In this document: positions 31,823 through 42,158 of the stretch, in pieces
Layout of the letters: each line of letters opens with the position of its first letter
Numbering within the stretch: position 1 is the stretch's first letter
Origin: Chryseobacterium sp. E1
GTDB lineage: Bacteria > Bacteroidota > Bacteroidia > Flavobacteriales > Weeksellaceae
NCBI GenBank assembly: GCA_019203745.1
Contig: CP078104.1
Coordinates: forward strand, 930,001-994,000
Direction of reading: 5' to 3'
DNA: 64,000 bases
Position numbers and translations under genes: made by a program
Notes under the pieces: generated by a model
The model's database searches: none
The model's input: the letters and a program-made list of their open reading frames with translations, nothing else
What the model was told of the DNA's origin: nothing

Positions 31823-32774
31823 TTAAAATTTATTTTGATGAAGTAATGTTGGAAATACTCTCTCAGAGGTGAGCATAAATTCTTTGGAAGGGAAATTCTT
31901 ATAAGAGATTTGTACAGTTTCATATGTTGTTTCTTTGCCTAATCCTACCTGAAATGAAGTTACCTTTTCATCATACCTGTTTGTGTTGGTATCTATAAGT
32001 ATTTCACGATCTGTAATAAGCCTGCTTTCAACGTTGGTATGTTTTGTATATTTAAAAATACCTTTATTGGCAGACACCAGTTTTTTTCTATTTCCTGGTC
32101 GCCTTCTGTGGATTCTTTTAAAAGATTTTGCAATATCCCGGCTTTATTATAGGTGAATTTTATATTCCATTTGTCGAGGTAGTCACTGGCCTGGCTTCTG
32201 TAAGATTCCATATTGCCTTTGATCATTCTGAAATCTTTATGTTTATATTTTGCATAGGATGAAATATATTTTAAATCATCAAGGTTGTAGCCTGTCAGAA
32301 AGTCCTCCAGAAAGTCGATCAGATCAGGAATATTCAGACCTTCACCAACATTTTTCTGCAAATATTGATAGTAGGAATCATTCAGATAAAAGATATCCTT
32401 ATCCCCAATGACTATTTTTCTTTCTTTATCATCAAATGCGATGGTAAGTTTTGTGTTGTATCCTTCATTTTTATAATTCAGCAAAAGCAATTTCTGATTT
32501 TTTGTTAAGGTACATATATTGGGAGCTTTCTTTTCTGACAGCTGAGAATCATTAAAACCATAGAAAGCTATACTGTCTTTTTAGGGTTTGATATATAAAT
32601 AAGATGGTCTATACTTACCTGATCGCCTTTACTGATCTTTCTTTCATCAACATATTCTCCCTTATCGATAGTTTTGTTGACAATCTGCGTTATAAAATAG
32701 GATTTAGGTACCTGAGCACAGGCATTGACATGAAATATGCCAAGGATAAGCAATGCATATACTAAATTTCTCAT
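31823..32774 (-). CDS. Putative periplasmic lipoprotein, candidate immunity protein, frameshifted
   Basis: The start at 32774 encodes MRNLVYALLILGIFHVNACA, a hydrophobic signal with a Cys suited to lipidation. Shifts near 32580 (AAAAA run) and 32080 join the pieces into about 316 residues: KSYFITQIVNKTIDKGEYVD, AFDDKERKIVIGDKDIFYLN, GYNLDDLKYISSYAKYKHKD, RMIKGNMESYRSQASDYLDK. I do not recognise a family. Its start is three bases after the stop of the PAAR-toxin gene, the place usually held by the cognate immunity gene. A periplasmic immunity protein would fit a toxin acting in the periplasm. Confidence 0.6.
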
Positions 32775-32777
32775 TGA

Positions 32778-34167
32778 TTAAATTTTTACTTTTTTCCAAA
32801 ATATCGTATATCCGGCAACACGGGTTGCTTCTAAGCCAAAAGACTGCTTCGTGGCATTCTTATAATAAAAATTCCCTGTCGTCCAATAGTCTTCTTTTGC
32901 AAAATCCGCATTCGGAATAGCATATACAGCTTTATTTTTTTCTTTAACGACTTTGTGGGTGTGGTTACCTTTATCACACTTGTCATCATGAATTGAGTTG
33001 TATGCTAAAGTTGAGCCTCTTCTTCCTGTTACTTTACCTACGAAAGAATCGTACAGGCTTTTACTGATTTTAATATAGTCATATTCATCAAATTTATTAT
33101 GACCGTATTTGGTTTTACTATCGGGCTTTAAATCTGTGTCAATTCCCCAGGCCAGGAAGTCTTCTCCATCCCATTGTGTAGCATTATCGGTAGGATCATT
33201 TTTCACCTCATCCACATCTCTCAGAAGAGCATCAATGGCACCCGCTCTTGAATATAAGGAAATGGTATCTTTTTCAGAGGTTTTCATTTCAACTTTATCT
33301 TTGGCATCCACACTGGAGTAACTTGAATTTAATAATTCGAACATTGTTTTTCCAACTCTTTTTGCTTCGTTGTAATTGGTGTGTGCTATATAAAGATATT
33401 CTTCTTTTTCGGATGACAGCCCTTCATGTTTAATAATATTACATACCTTCTGAAACTCACTGTGTTCAATCTTCAGTTTTTTAGGGCTTTTGTAAATATC
33501 TTCTTCCGATCCTTTTCCTTCACACGCATACACATCTGTTTCTTTTCCTACTTTCTGTCCCTTTACACTCCCCTCAAAAGTTCCGTTATAATTATAAAAG
33601 TTACCGTTGATTTTTTCTTTTGATTCCGGCACAGGGGCTCCCACAGCATCTATACTTTCCGGCTGATGGATCTGCCCGCTATCTGTAATGGTAATATCTA
33701 CACCTCCATAGGTACAGGGAATGGTACTTTTCTGCAGTAACACCGGCTGTTCCTGAGACAGATAAGTCCCTACATCTTTCCAGTCTCTTACATTCATGAC
33801 GGTGGTACAGGGGCGGCTGCATTGGGACTTTTTTACAGTTTCCCAAAAAAACAAGGCTCTTGGGACCCCGCTCTTTTATGGTAGCGGTTTTCTTGTCCTG
33901 TATGGTTGGCGTATCATAATTCACCTTCATGGTTCCTTTGGGATTGGTACACAATACACATTCCAGAGTAGCGGTATCTATCACCACTTTCAATCCTGCA
34001 TCGGTGTTATCTTTTATTTCGTTTTCTGCACGCTTTTCCTCCATCTTCTTGCTGTTGGCTGCTCTCAGTTCCTCACTATCCTGTGGAGTACCCGGTGGCT
34101 GAGCTTGCGGGGCCGGAGTCTGGTTCTGAACTTCCGGTGCAACGCCTTCTTTATCTAATATATCCAT
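32778..34167 (-). CDS. DUF4280 PAAR-like protein with unknown C-terminal toxin domain, one frameshift
   Basis: Residues 1-60 are proline-rich and charged (PEVQNQTPAPQAQPPGTPQ). Next comes a DUF4280 PAAR-like domain (DTATLECVLCTNPKGTMKVN, then TTVMNVRDWKDVGTYLSQEQ and PCTYGGVDITITDSGQ), which caps the VgrG spike. A shift near 33810-33840 joins the parts. The remaining 280 or so residues are unlike anything I know: CNIIKHEGLSSEKEEYLYIA, TDNATQWDGEDFLAWGIDTD, and YWTTGNFYYKNATKQSFGLE. Likely an evolved effector delivered by the type VI system. The conserved Glu after His in IKHEG and the DFLAWG motif hint at a hydrolase; this is speculation. Confidence 0.75.
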
Positions 34168-34857
34168 AGCAGTGAATGTTTTAAATGAATATTGTGCTTT
34201 TTAATTTCTATAAAACCTTCTTCATACTGGTCTCCTTTGCAGGTAAATACGCCTCTGAAATCATTGATATCAGTATGTTCCAGATTTTGAGCAGAAATCT
34301 TTAAAACCATTTGATCTCCTACTTTCACAGGAGTCATTATTTCTGTAAATCCTTCTGCAGACTCCGTTTCCGTTTTGTTTCGAATGATTGCAGCAAACCA
34401 TTAAAAAGTAAGCCAAACATTTTATAACTTCCCAGAAAATCAATGAGCTTTACCTCATCTGCAAGCAAGCTACTTATCTGGCCGAAATATTGGTCTACAG
34501 TTTCCCCTTTATGATCTTTTTCTAATTCTGATTGAATTTTTGTCCATCTCAACCGAAGGAAAAGCAAATTGTCAACCGCAGTAATATTCCCTTCCCCATC
34601 TACCCTGCATTCTATTTCATCAAACAGATAGCTTATTTTTTTATAAATTTCCCCATGGCATCTTCGTCATCAGAAAAATCAAAATCTACCACCAAAAGCT
34701 GAAACCGGTATTCTTCCTTTACTTTTCCAAGATAATAGGCCTCAACCTGCCTGGCATAACTTTTTGTGACATTGTAGGCAGGATTTTTTTGTTCGGTTAC
34801 AATGGTTTCAAACCTGTACGTTTTCTGATGAAAGTTCTGCAATATATTGGATACCAT
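34155..34857 (-). CDS. Type VI-associated hypothetical protein, frameshifted
   Basis: The start at 34857 reads MVSNILQNFHQKTYRFETIV. Shifts near 34640 and 34360-34400 connect LLVVDFDFSDDEDAMGKFIK, LRWTKIQSELEKDHKGETVD and ESAEGFTEIMTPVKVGDQMV; the last frame ends at 34155, overlapping the PAAR-toxin start by 13 bases. About 234 residues. No signal peptide or membrane segment. The position between the lipase and the PAAR-effector gene, with overlaps on the latter, suggests an effector adaptor or chaperone. No family recognised. Confidence 0.6.
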
Positions 34858-34859
34858 TT

Positions 34860-36688
34860 TTAATATATTCTTCTTTGATAATCATTATTGGGATCCATTC
34901 CCATCCAGTCTCTGTTGGCCGACCAATGAAGGTATTGCTTACGCATGATCCGTAATAATTTTTGCGGATGATAAGCGGTAACCGTCACTTCTTCCAATGT
35001 TGTCGTTTTCATTTTATTCCCGTTTTCATCCAGCTTCTCTTCAGGAAGTTCCTGCGGATCAGGTTCCTGTACGGGCTCAGGATGTAACAGCCTTTGTAAT
35101 GCTTTCTCCTGTTTTTCTTTTTCAACCTGTTCATCTGATTTGAAATCCCATTTACCATCATTCTCAAACACATAGCCATGTAAAAGGTCTTTTGCATGAG
35201 GCAGATATTGATCATTTTCTATGGAAAAAGCGGTCTCTGTTTTCGTCATTAACTGATGATCGTACAGATTTTCACCATGTTCTTCCATAAAATGCAGAGG
35301 GATATAGCTGTATTCTTTCCTTAGAAACCGGGTTCCGGTTATTTTACGGTATACACCTCCCAAGGTAAGGACATTCAGAAAGCTATTATTGATTTCGATC
35401 TGCTCATCATCAAACCAATATTCATCAATCAGCTGCTGTCTGCGTTTATTAAGGAACCATACGGGTTTATGATTGGAAGTTTCTATTTCATCCACTTTCT
35501 CTGTTCCGTTCTCATAAGCACCGCCAATATCGCAGTGTACTCCGGGAAATTCTTTTTCAATACTTCCCGGAAATTTCGTTAATGAAAAATTTTCCCGGTG
35601 CTCATTGGCTGCTGTAAAATGAACAGCCTTAAAGTAAGGCCCCGGATTTTTTAGCTGTAACTGCTCTACATCATCTCCGAAATTGTATTTAGGTCCTAAA
35701 GCAGAATGCTTCATCCCTTCCCATCCTACACGTCTGAGGCCTCCCATATCTCCAAATTCCTCATAAGAAGATACCGTATCATAGACACCGATAAAGCGAA
35801 CATCAAGATCTAAGTCTTCAAGCTGTTGCTCAGATAAAACTTTTTTACTTAAAAGATAATATCCCAAAAAACCAAATTTTGGAAGTTTACCATCTTTGAT
35901 ATATTTCGGATCTACTTCAGTATTATCTTTATCTATCCAGATATCTCCATATTCAGGAATTGCTGCCGGACCATAAGGTGAATTGACCTGAGTATATCCT
36001 ATTATTTTTCTCGTTTTTCTGATCTCAACATCTTTGGGTCTTTTATTTCCATTGATTTCGTAGGCAAAATTTCTTGCTGCAGCAGCTCCACGGCTAAACC
36101 CAAAAGTATCAATGGTAATTTTCATTAATTTTATTTTACCATTGGTCTCAGCAATAAGTTTTTAATGCGGTCAGCGGCCATTTCACATCCTTTCCTCACT
36201 TTTCCCCGCACTCCGGTTTTACCGGATCCATATTGAAACCCATCATCCACATCCCTGTTATTATCCAGTGTTCCGATTCCTTCCACATACACTCCGTACG
36301 TTGTCTGTTGACAACATTTATACATCCTGGCGACATTGGTATAATCGTTACTAAAACTATTATCAACCCCTTTTTTATCCAACCATTTCTGATGGCTGCC
36401 CTTCAGATACTGATGATATTCAGAATCACTCAGCATATCTTTCTTTTCCAGTCTTTTATATTCTTTTTCCTGTAAGATTCTTGTCTCTTTAATTGCCTTT
36501 TCTTTTTCCTTAATCTGATCATCAGTATCAGTACTGCTCATTTTATTTTTCCCATCCCTGTACTCCATTCTTAATTCGCTGTTTTTCAGATTATTCAGAG
36601 TACCATCAAAGAATACTCCTAATTCCAGATACAGCTCATCCAGAGGAGTTTTAGGATTGCCCGTGTTGTATACAAAAGTTTTTCCCAT
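34860..36688 (-). CDS. Tle1-type type VI lipase effector (DUF2235), one frameshift
   Basis: Two frames, 36688-36131 and 36125-34860, meet at an A run near 36132; one more A removes the stop and reads PMVKIKLMKITIDTFGFSRG. The corrected protein has about 609 residues. Lipase signatures: LYLELGVFFDGTLNN near residue 20, the nucleophile elbow GFSRGAAAARNF, FIGVYDTVSS, and GVHCDIGGAYENG. DUF2235/Tle1 enzymes are phospholipases injected into rivals by type VI systems. Three bases separate it from the next gene downstream. A DUF2931 lipoprotein lies upstream, as immunity proteins of lipase effectors often are lipoproteins. Confidence 0.85.
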
Positions 36689-36698
36689 AGTTTTGTTT

Positions 36699-36965
36699 TT
36701 AGAAAACCTCTACTTTATCAGTCTTTATAAAGGCTTCTTTACCATTTTCACCTCTTAGTTTTATTGTGAAATAGCTGTTAGCCTCATTAACCTTAATGAT
36801 AATATCTGCCTTAGTTGAATCAGGATTGTCACCAAACACTGCTTTAAAAGCTTCTAAACGTGAACTCTCATTCAGGTCACAGTTAGCACCGTACACTTTA
36901 TGATCTGCTCCTATATAGTCAAAAATAATCCTTACCGGGATGGCTCTTTGTTCGGTTACAGCCAA
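36699..36965 (-). CDS. Small hypothetical protein of the type VI block
   Basis: 88 residues, intact (MAVTEQRAIPVRIIFDYIGA through KDKVEVF-like end DKVEVF). It starts inside the last codons of the DUF2931 gene (10-base overlap) and ends 10 bases before the lipase gene, so it is tightly coupled to both. Predicted small beta-rich protein without signal peptide. It could be an adaptor of the lipase or a structural accessory; the sequence does not decide. Confidence 0.6.
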   Translation of the reverse strand: MAVTEQRAIPVRIIFDYIGADHKVYGANCDLNESSRLEAFKAVFGDNPDSTKADIIIKVNEANSYFTIKLRGENGKEAFIKTDKVEVF

Positions 36966-37780
36966 TATGTTTTTGCCGTGTCAAACTGTTCTTTCTCTCC
37001 ATTCATTGTAGATATTTTAACATTAACTAATGAATTGAGCTTGGCATTTTCCGGCAGCTCGAAAACAGGTTTCCAGCTGTATCGGATTCTATAGGTATCC
37101 CATAAACCCAATGGAATAGCTTTTCCTTTATTTTTTTCTCTTACCTCTGCAGGGATAACCTTACCATTATTCAATACATCATCCAGGTAATCTTTCCTCC
37201 AGAAACGGTTCTGATGGCTATCCAGCTGGACAATTTCCGATTCAGGAATTGTTACTTTTTTAGCCTGGTAACGTCCTATTTCCTTCTGAATTCCGACACC
37301 GGCTATCCAAACTACCACTACACCTCCGGGAGCCATTCCAACACCAATTTCATCATAGTTTAGGTGCTCAGTGTCACCACTTCCATTTGTCACTTTTGTT
37401 TCATACCCTTTACTGAAGTATTCTTTAATTTTAGCAGTATCAATGGCAGTATCAATCATGTAAAACTGGTTTTCCATATAAGATATCCATACAAAATCCA
37501 ATCGGGAAGGAAGACTTTTAAAACCATTTCCCATCCCATGGTTGATAGAGCCCCAGGCACCATTTCCAGGTATCACCCCAAAGCCTAAACTTACCCATTC
37601 CCCACCTTCACATTCTATCCCTCCTTTATATACTTCCATCGGATATCCCAGAGGAGCAGAAGTTCCTTCAGTCCATTCATATTTAGTCATAGTTTCAGTT
37701 TTTTTAGGAGCTTTTTTTTCCTGACACGACATCTGGGTGAAAAATAAAAAGCTTAATAGATATTTTAATATTTTATTCAT
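36956..37780 (-). CDS. DUF2931 lipoprotein, candidate lipase immunity
   Basis: The start at 37780 (MNKILKYLLSFLFFTQMSCQ) gives a lipoprotein signal with MSC lipobox; the frame extends 14 codons further up without purpose. The body shows TSAPLGYPMEVYKGGIECEG and WVSLGFGVIPGNGAWGSINH, then DTAIDTAKIKEYFSKGYETK and APGGVVVVWIAGVGIQKEIG, as in DUF2931 proteins. 274 residues. DUF2931 genes are often found in type VI effector clusters. Its place directly before the lipase gene suggests that it protects the cell from that lipase in the periplasm. Confidence 0.78.
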   Translation of the reverse strand: MNKILKYLLSFLFFTQMSCQEKKAPKKTETMTKYEWTEGTSAPLGYPMEVYKGGIECEGGEWVSLGFGVIPGNGAWGSINHGMGNGFKSLPSRLDFVWISYMENQFYMIDTAIDTAKIKEYFSKGYETKVTNGSGDTEHLNYDEIGVGMAPGGVVVVWIAGVGIQKEIGRYQAKKVTIPESEIVQLDSHQNRFWRKDYLDDVLNNGKVIPAEVREKNKGKAIPLGLWDTYRIRYSWKPVFELPENAKLNSLVNVKISTMNGEKEQFDTAKTYWL

Positions 37781-37866
37781 TCTTACAATCTTATAAAGTA
37801 ATGATGCCCCATTACGATACATAATTTAATTTTTACACTTCTGTTTTAGCACAACAATTTCTGTTT

Positions 37867-38167
37867 TCAAGAGCATAACCAGGGAACTATAATCAACAGG
37901 ATCACGGATATGATGATAAAACCTATACCACCTGAATAGATACCGAACAATATAAAATCACCTGTCCCTTTTTTTCTTCTTCTGAGCCGCTATTATAAAC
38001 GGCAGAAAAAACAATACAGGCAGAAAAGCACCGCAGAGCCATACAGCCAACCATCCGCAATCACCGTCACCATATCCTGTAAGATCCATCACGCTTAGTG
38101 TAATGATACCCGTGATGATGACGAAAACTACAGATAAGAACAGAGCAATAAGTCCCTTTTTCAACAT
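37867..38167 (-). CDS. Small membrane protein, one frameshift
   Basis: The start at 38167 (MLKKGLIALFLSVVFVIITG) lies three bases after the vgrG stop. The A run near 37965-37970 is one base short; correction adds KGTGDFILFGIYSGGIGFII and ISVILLIIVPWLCS and moves the stop to 37867-37869. About 100 residues with three hydrophobic helices separated by a Lys-rich loop. No family recognised. It may be a second immunity-type membrane protein in the block. Confidence 0.6.
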
Positions 38168-38170
38168 ACA

Positions 38171-40027
38171 TTATCCTTTATTCACTTTGGCATCTATTTT
38201 CCCTAACATTTTAGCCACACCCGAGCTTTGTAATAAGATGTCACCATTCTTTGCATTGTGAGTGGTTGTGGAAGTAGTTTCTTTTAAGTCACCCGTTACA
38301 TTGATGGTTTTATTTTCATTAATGGTCTGCTTATAATTTTTGGAAGTAAACCTATGATTGTTATTGATATTAACAGCATTATCATTCCCGACAGTTGTCT
38401 TCATATCTTTACCAACATTGATGGTAAGGTTTTCTCCTGCATTAAAGGTCATATTCTTTGGTGCAGTGACGATAATATTCCCTGCTCCATCCATAAAATA
38501 GGTATTTCCGCTCGGATCAAGAATCGTTACGCTTTTCTCATCATCATTCATCAGTACTTTGATTCCGCTTTTGGTCTGTATAGATCTCATATGATTGTTG
38601 ATCCCGCCACCCAAGCCTGTTCCGCCATGGAACATTCCTCCCATTACGAAAGGACGATCCGGATGGTTATGAACAAAACCTACCATCACCTGATCTCCTA
38701 CTTCGGGAATGGCAACATACCCTCTGTTCTGGGTAACCTGGTTTGTTCCACCTGCATCTGGGGCCATCATCCGTATAAAATTGGTGGTATCATGCAGCTG
38801 CCAGTCAAATTTCACAGTAATTCGTCCCTGGTTCAAAGGGTCTGTATTAGAAATCACGGTTGCGATCTGCGGTTGTGCAATAGGAACGGTAAAATCCGGT
38901 GTAGGAATATATCCGGTATCAGAAGCAATGGCCTCAAACCTTCCGGAATAACGTCCCAAAGCATCTACTTCATGAAGCACTTTGTCATCATGAGTTTGGT
39001 AAAATAGGACGTTTTATTGGTATCTGTTTTCCGCATATTGATATCTGCCACACATCCCGGATATAAAAACGGAATGGTAGTACCTCCGGAAACAGTAAAC
39101 ACTTCTACAGCTTTACTTCCTGCCGTACTGGTTTGGGAAATGACTACGTCCATATCAGTTGCCGCTTTGATTGGAGCTACCTGTAATGAAGGAGTTTTAA
39201 ATATCCCGTCATTATTCTTATAAGCGGTTTTTGCCAGATTGCCGACATGTTTTATAGGAGTATCCCTGAAGTAAGCTTAGCATTGGAACTGCTGTTGTAG
39301 CCATAGAAATGGGGTTTGATGTGTACTGCTTTCAGTTCAACATTCACATCGGAGACATTGCTTCCATAGATCAGCTCCAGGGCTTTATTCTGCGGAGGCA
39401 TATTTCCGAAATGCAGAACTTCACCGTCATAATAGAACTGTTCTCCGTAAGCTTCTGCCATTCTGCAGAGATAATTGTAATGTGTTTCGTTATACTGGGC
39501 ACTGTAAAGGATCTGTGAGGATGCCTTGGCATTTATGCTGACATCAAATTTACTGTTTTCTATGCCTTGTCTGATCACATCTGTGGCAATGATTCCCATA
39601 TTAACGGGTTTTTCTCCGCCAAAACTTTGGGTATGAGGTGCTCCGTCCAGCAAGACGGTAGGGCTATGCCCTTTTAAAACAATATTTCCAAGGCTATGGT
39701 TTTCCTGGCTGAACCCTACTTTTGTAATGACCCCCACAAAAGTTCTTTCCGGGCTTCCCTCTACATCTTTATATTTAAATACTACCGTTAAACGTTTTCC
39801 TAAAAACTGCTGAGCTTCCTCCAGGTCATGGTTTTGTGCGCCTCCTAAAGTATCATGGGCCAGTGTAAGTTCAAATTCATGATGTTTTTTACACTTTGCT
39901 GCAGACGGAAATATTTGAAGTGCTTTATCATTTTGCCTTCAATCACAATATCCAGCTTTACCACACGGTTGATTCCAGGAATATGATTCTCCGAAATCTT
40001 TTCGGAATTCGAGATATTTTTATTCAT
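38171..40027 (-). CDS. vgrG: Type VI secretion spike protein VgrG, several frameshifts
   Basis: About 619 residues read over four frames (40027-39845, 39737-39252, 39153-38965, 38980-38171). The N-terminal part resembles phage gp27 (VVKLDIVIEGKMIKHFKYFR, GLGKRLTV-type segment before VGVITKVGFSQENHSL, YNYLCRMAEAYGEQFYYDGE). The OB-fold core PLNQGRITVKFDWQLHDTTN and VTQNRGYVAIPEVGDQVMVG is clear, and a beta-helix with repeats GENLTINVGKDMKTTVGNDN forms the needle. VgrG forms the trimeric tip that carries PAAR effectors; three potential cargo genes follow in the same operon. Confidence 0.92.
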
Positions 40028-40211
40028 ATTATGTAAGGTGTTTGGTAAGGTCTTATTTTTAGAAATATATTCAAAAACAGCCTTTTATATAAAGTTATAA
40101 ATTTTTTACAATATAAAATCCATTTTAAACATTTTATTCTTTAAATCACAATAATTAACAAAATAATTTTCGAATTTCTATTTAATCTCATAAAAACGAT
40201 CAGAGACAAAA

Positions 40212-40255
40212 AAACAGAACAGTATCTCCTGTACGGATGTACTATTCTGTTTTTA
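40212..40255 (-). terminator. Terminator of tssD
   Basis: ACAGAA-AGTA / TACT-TTCTGT imperfect stem flanked by A and T runs, 28 bases downstream of the corrected tssD stop. It probably separates the abundant Hcp transcript from vgrG. Confidence 0.65.
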
Positions 40256-40282
40256 TGTATTCCTTGCTAAGGGATCAGATTC

Positions 40283-40686
40283 CTAAGAAGGCCATGCTCC
40301 GAAATAAGCAGAATTTCCTAGATCAATTTCTTCAGCACTTACTACAAAACTGATGTACATACTGTTGTCATCTATAGCGTTGAAATCTACTTCGTGCTGA
40401 ACTACGTATCCGTTTTCCACTTTAAAGTTGTCATTGTACCTTCTTCGTGAGATTTGTTGAAAACCACTTCCCCTACTGTCGGCTTGTATTTTCCGTTCAG
40501 TAAGCTTTCAAGAATGTCTGATTTGTCTGTAGCTTCTACTGTAATCTTGATTAATGCATTGGAGGGATCAGATGCTACACGTCCTGAAACATCTGTAGCT
40601 CTTGATACACTATAGTTAAGTTTTAATAACTTTTGCCCTTCACCGTTGTTGAATTTTAAAATTCCTCTTGAATTTCTTTCTGCCAT
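40283..40686 (-). CDS. tssD: Type VI tube protein TssD (Hcp-like), one frameshift
   Basis: The start at 40686 (MAERNSRGILKFNNGEGQKL). The frame breaks at the A run near 40417-40420; one more A gives TLKVENGYVVQHEVDFNAID, and the protein then ends in SAYFGAWPS with TAG at 40283-40285. About 134 residues, the usual size for Bacteroidota Hcp proteins. Sequence SYSVSRATDVSGRVASDPSN and ITVEATDKSDILESLLNGKY fits the family. It stacks into the tube inside the sheath. No sheath, baseplate or ATPase genes lie in the window, so this block depends on a core cluster elsewhere. Confidence 0.88.
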
Positions 40687-40737
40687 GATCGTAAATTTAA
40701 TCGTTAATATTTTGTGATTTAATATTTCTTATATCAC

Positions 40738-40745
40738 CAAATTTA
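40738..40745 (-). promoter_or_regulatory. -7 box of tssD
   Basis: TAAATTTG on the minus strand, 52 bases upstream of the start codon; -33 TTG not found. Confidence 0.5.
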
Positions 40746-40947
40746 GATGTATTTACCATACGGAGATAATTTTTGACCTAAATCTCAAAAAGTGTAGTAT
40801 TTCTACGACTAACAATCGTTAGGTTTTTTATCATCTGAAAATCAAAAGTTTACTTTTTAGAAAGTAAGCGGTCTTTTATTATGTACTCAGATATTAATAT
40901 GCTGCAACAAAAAGGTTACCTCAGCAGAGATAACCTTTTGTTTAATT

Positions 40948-42152
40948 TCAGACTGCGTGATCATGATGTGCCGACGCTCTTTGCTTATGTTTGCTTTTAA
41001 CTTCTTTTTTCTTTTTGGAAGATTTGTTTCTTCTGCCCCACCAGATCAGAAATCCTGTGATGGGTAATGAAGTGGCAATAATTCCTGCCAGGAAAGTTGA
41101 GAGTTTCCCAAACTGTCCCCACCATTGCCCCATATGCAGCTGCCATACTATATTTTCTGTCTTTTCGTGCTGCAGATATTTTTGAGCAATCCTGATTTCC
41201 TGACCTGTATAGCTGTCATAGACATTTACAGAGGCATGTTCAATACTTTTGAGTCCTACTTTTCCTGAAGTTAAAATATAGGCTCCCAGCTTTTTTCTTT
41301 CAAAATTCCAGATGCTGACTTCTTTGTCTCCGCTTTTATCAAGAACTTTATAAGCAAACGGAACGATATCCAGGGCTGTTCTGACTGAATCCCGTTTAGG
41401 AAGGGTATCCATCATATGTTCCGTAGTGCCGTTTGTCATTTTCACTGTAGTTTCCATCAGGGGTTCAAAAAGATAATGAGCCCTGTCATTCCCAACATAA
41501 AGCATACAATAAGTGAATAAAAGCCATAAACATTATGAAGGTCATAATTAAATCTCTTAAAACGGGCCTTCCATTTGATCGTAAAGCTTGCCTGCCTGGT
41601 CGTTTTATTCCATTTTTAGGCCACCAGAGAATAAGTCCGGTAATGGTACTGATCACAAAAACAATCGTCGCAAGTGCCACAACCCAGCCTCCTGTTTTCC
41701 CTGCAAGAAATGAAGCATGAAAATGCGCCATCACAAAGAAAAACTGTAATGATTCATCTTTTTAAGGATTTTCCCGGAGTAAGGATCTGCATATACCATG
41801 GCCAGCTTCGGACCTTTAGGATTGAAAGCTCTTATACGAACACTTCTTTCCGGATCTTTAAAGAATACAAACTCTGAGATATCATAACCTGGATTGGCCT
41901 TCTTGAAGTTCGCTTTCAATATCTCTGAAGAGACTCTTTTCTGATCCTTAGGAACATTCACAAATCTGGCTTCCCCCGCACTCCAGTCCATGATCTCATC
42001 ACAGTAAACGATAATGGTTCCTGAAAGTGATACCACCACTAAAATAACTCCTGCCACAATACTTGGCCACAGGTGCAGCCAGGCCACGATCCTGCTGAAA
42101 AGTGATTTTCCTTTTTCCGGGGCATTTTTGCTTTATTAGTTGTATTCATCAT
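40948..42152 (-). CDS. PepSY-associated membrane protein, siderophore operon, several frameshifts
   Basis: The start at 42152 (MMNTTNKAK, then NAPEKGKSLFSRIVAWLHLW after adding one A near 42120-42130). Further shifts lie near 41735 and 41490. Four membrane helices (PSIVAGVILVVVSLSGTIIV, GGWVVALATIVFVISTITGL, DLIMTFIMFMAFIHLLYALC, STFLAGIIATSLPITGFLIW) frame a PepSY-type periplasmic region (VRIRAFNPKGPKLAMVYADP, YSGKILKK). The His-rich C-terminus reads AHHDHAV. PepSY proteins of this layout help in reduction or uptake of ferric siderophores. Last gene of the operon, seven bases after the esterase. Confidence 0.83.
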
Positions 42153-42158
42153 CGGTTA

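Noticed and set aside
36126..36688. A separate gene upstream of the lipase
   Set aside because: The two frames join with one added A into the normal DUF2235 order (FFDGTLNN, then GFSRGAA); the first piece alone would lack the active site.
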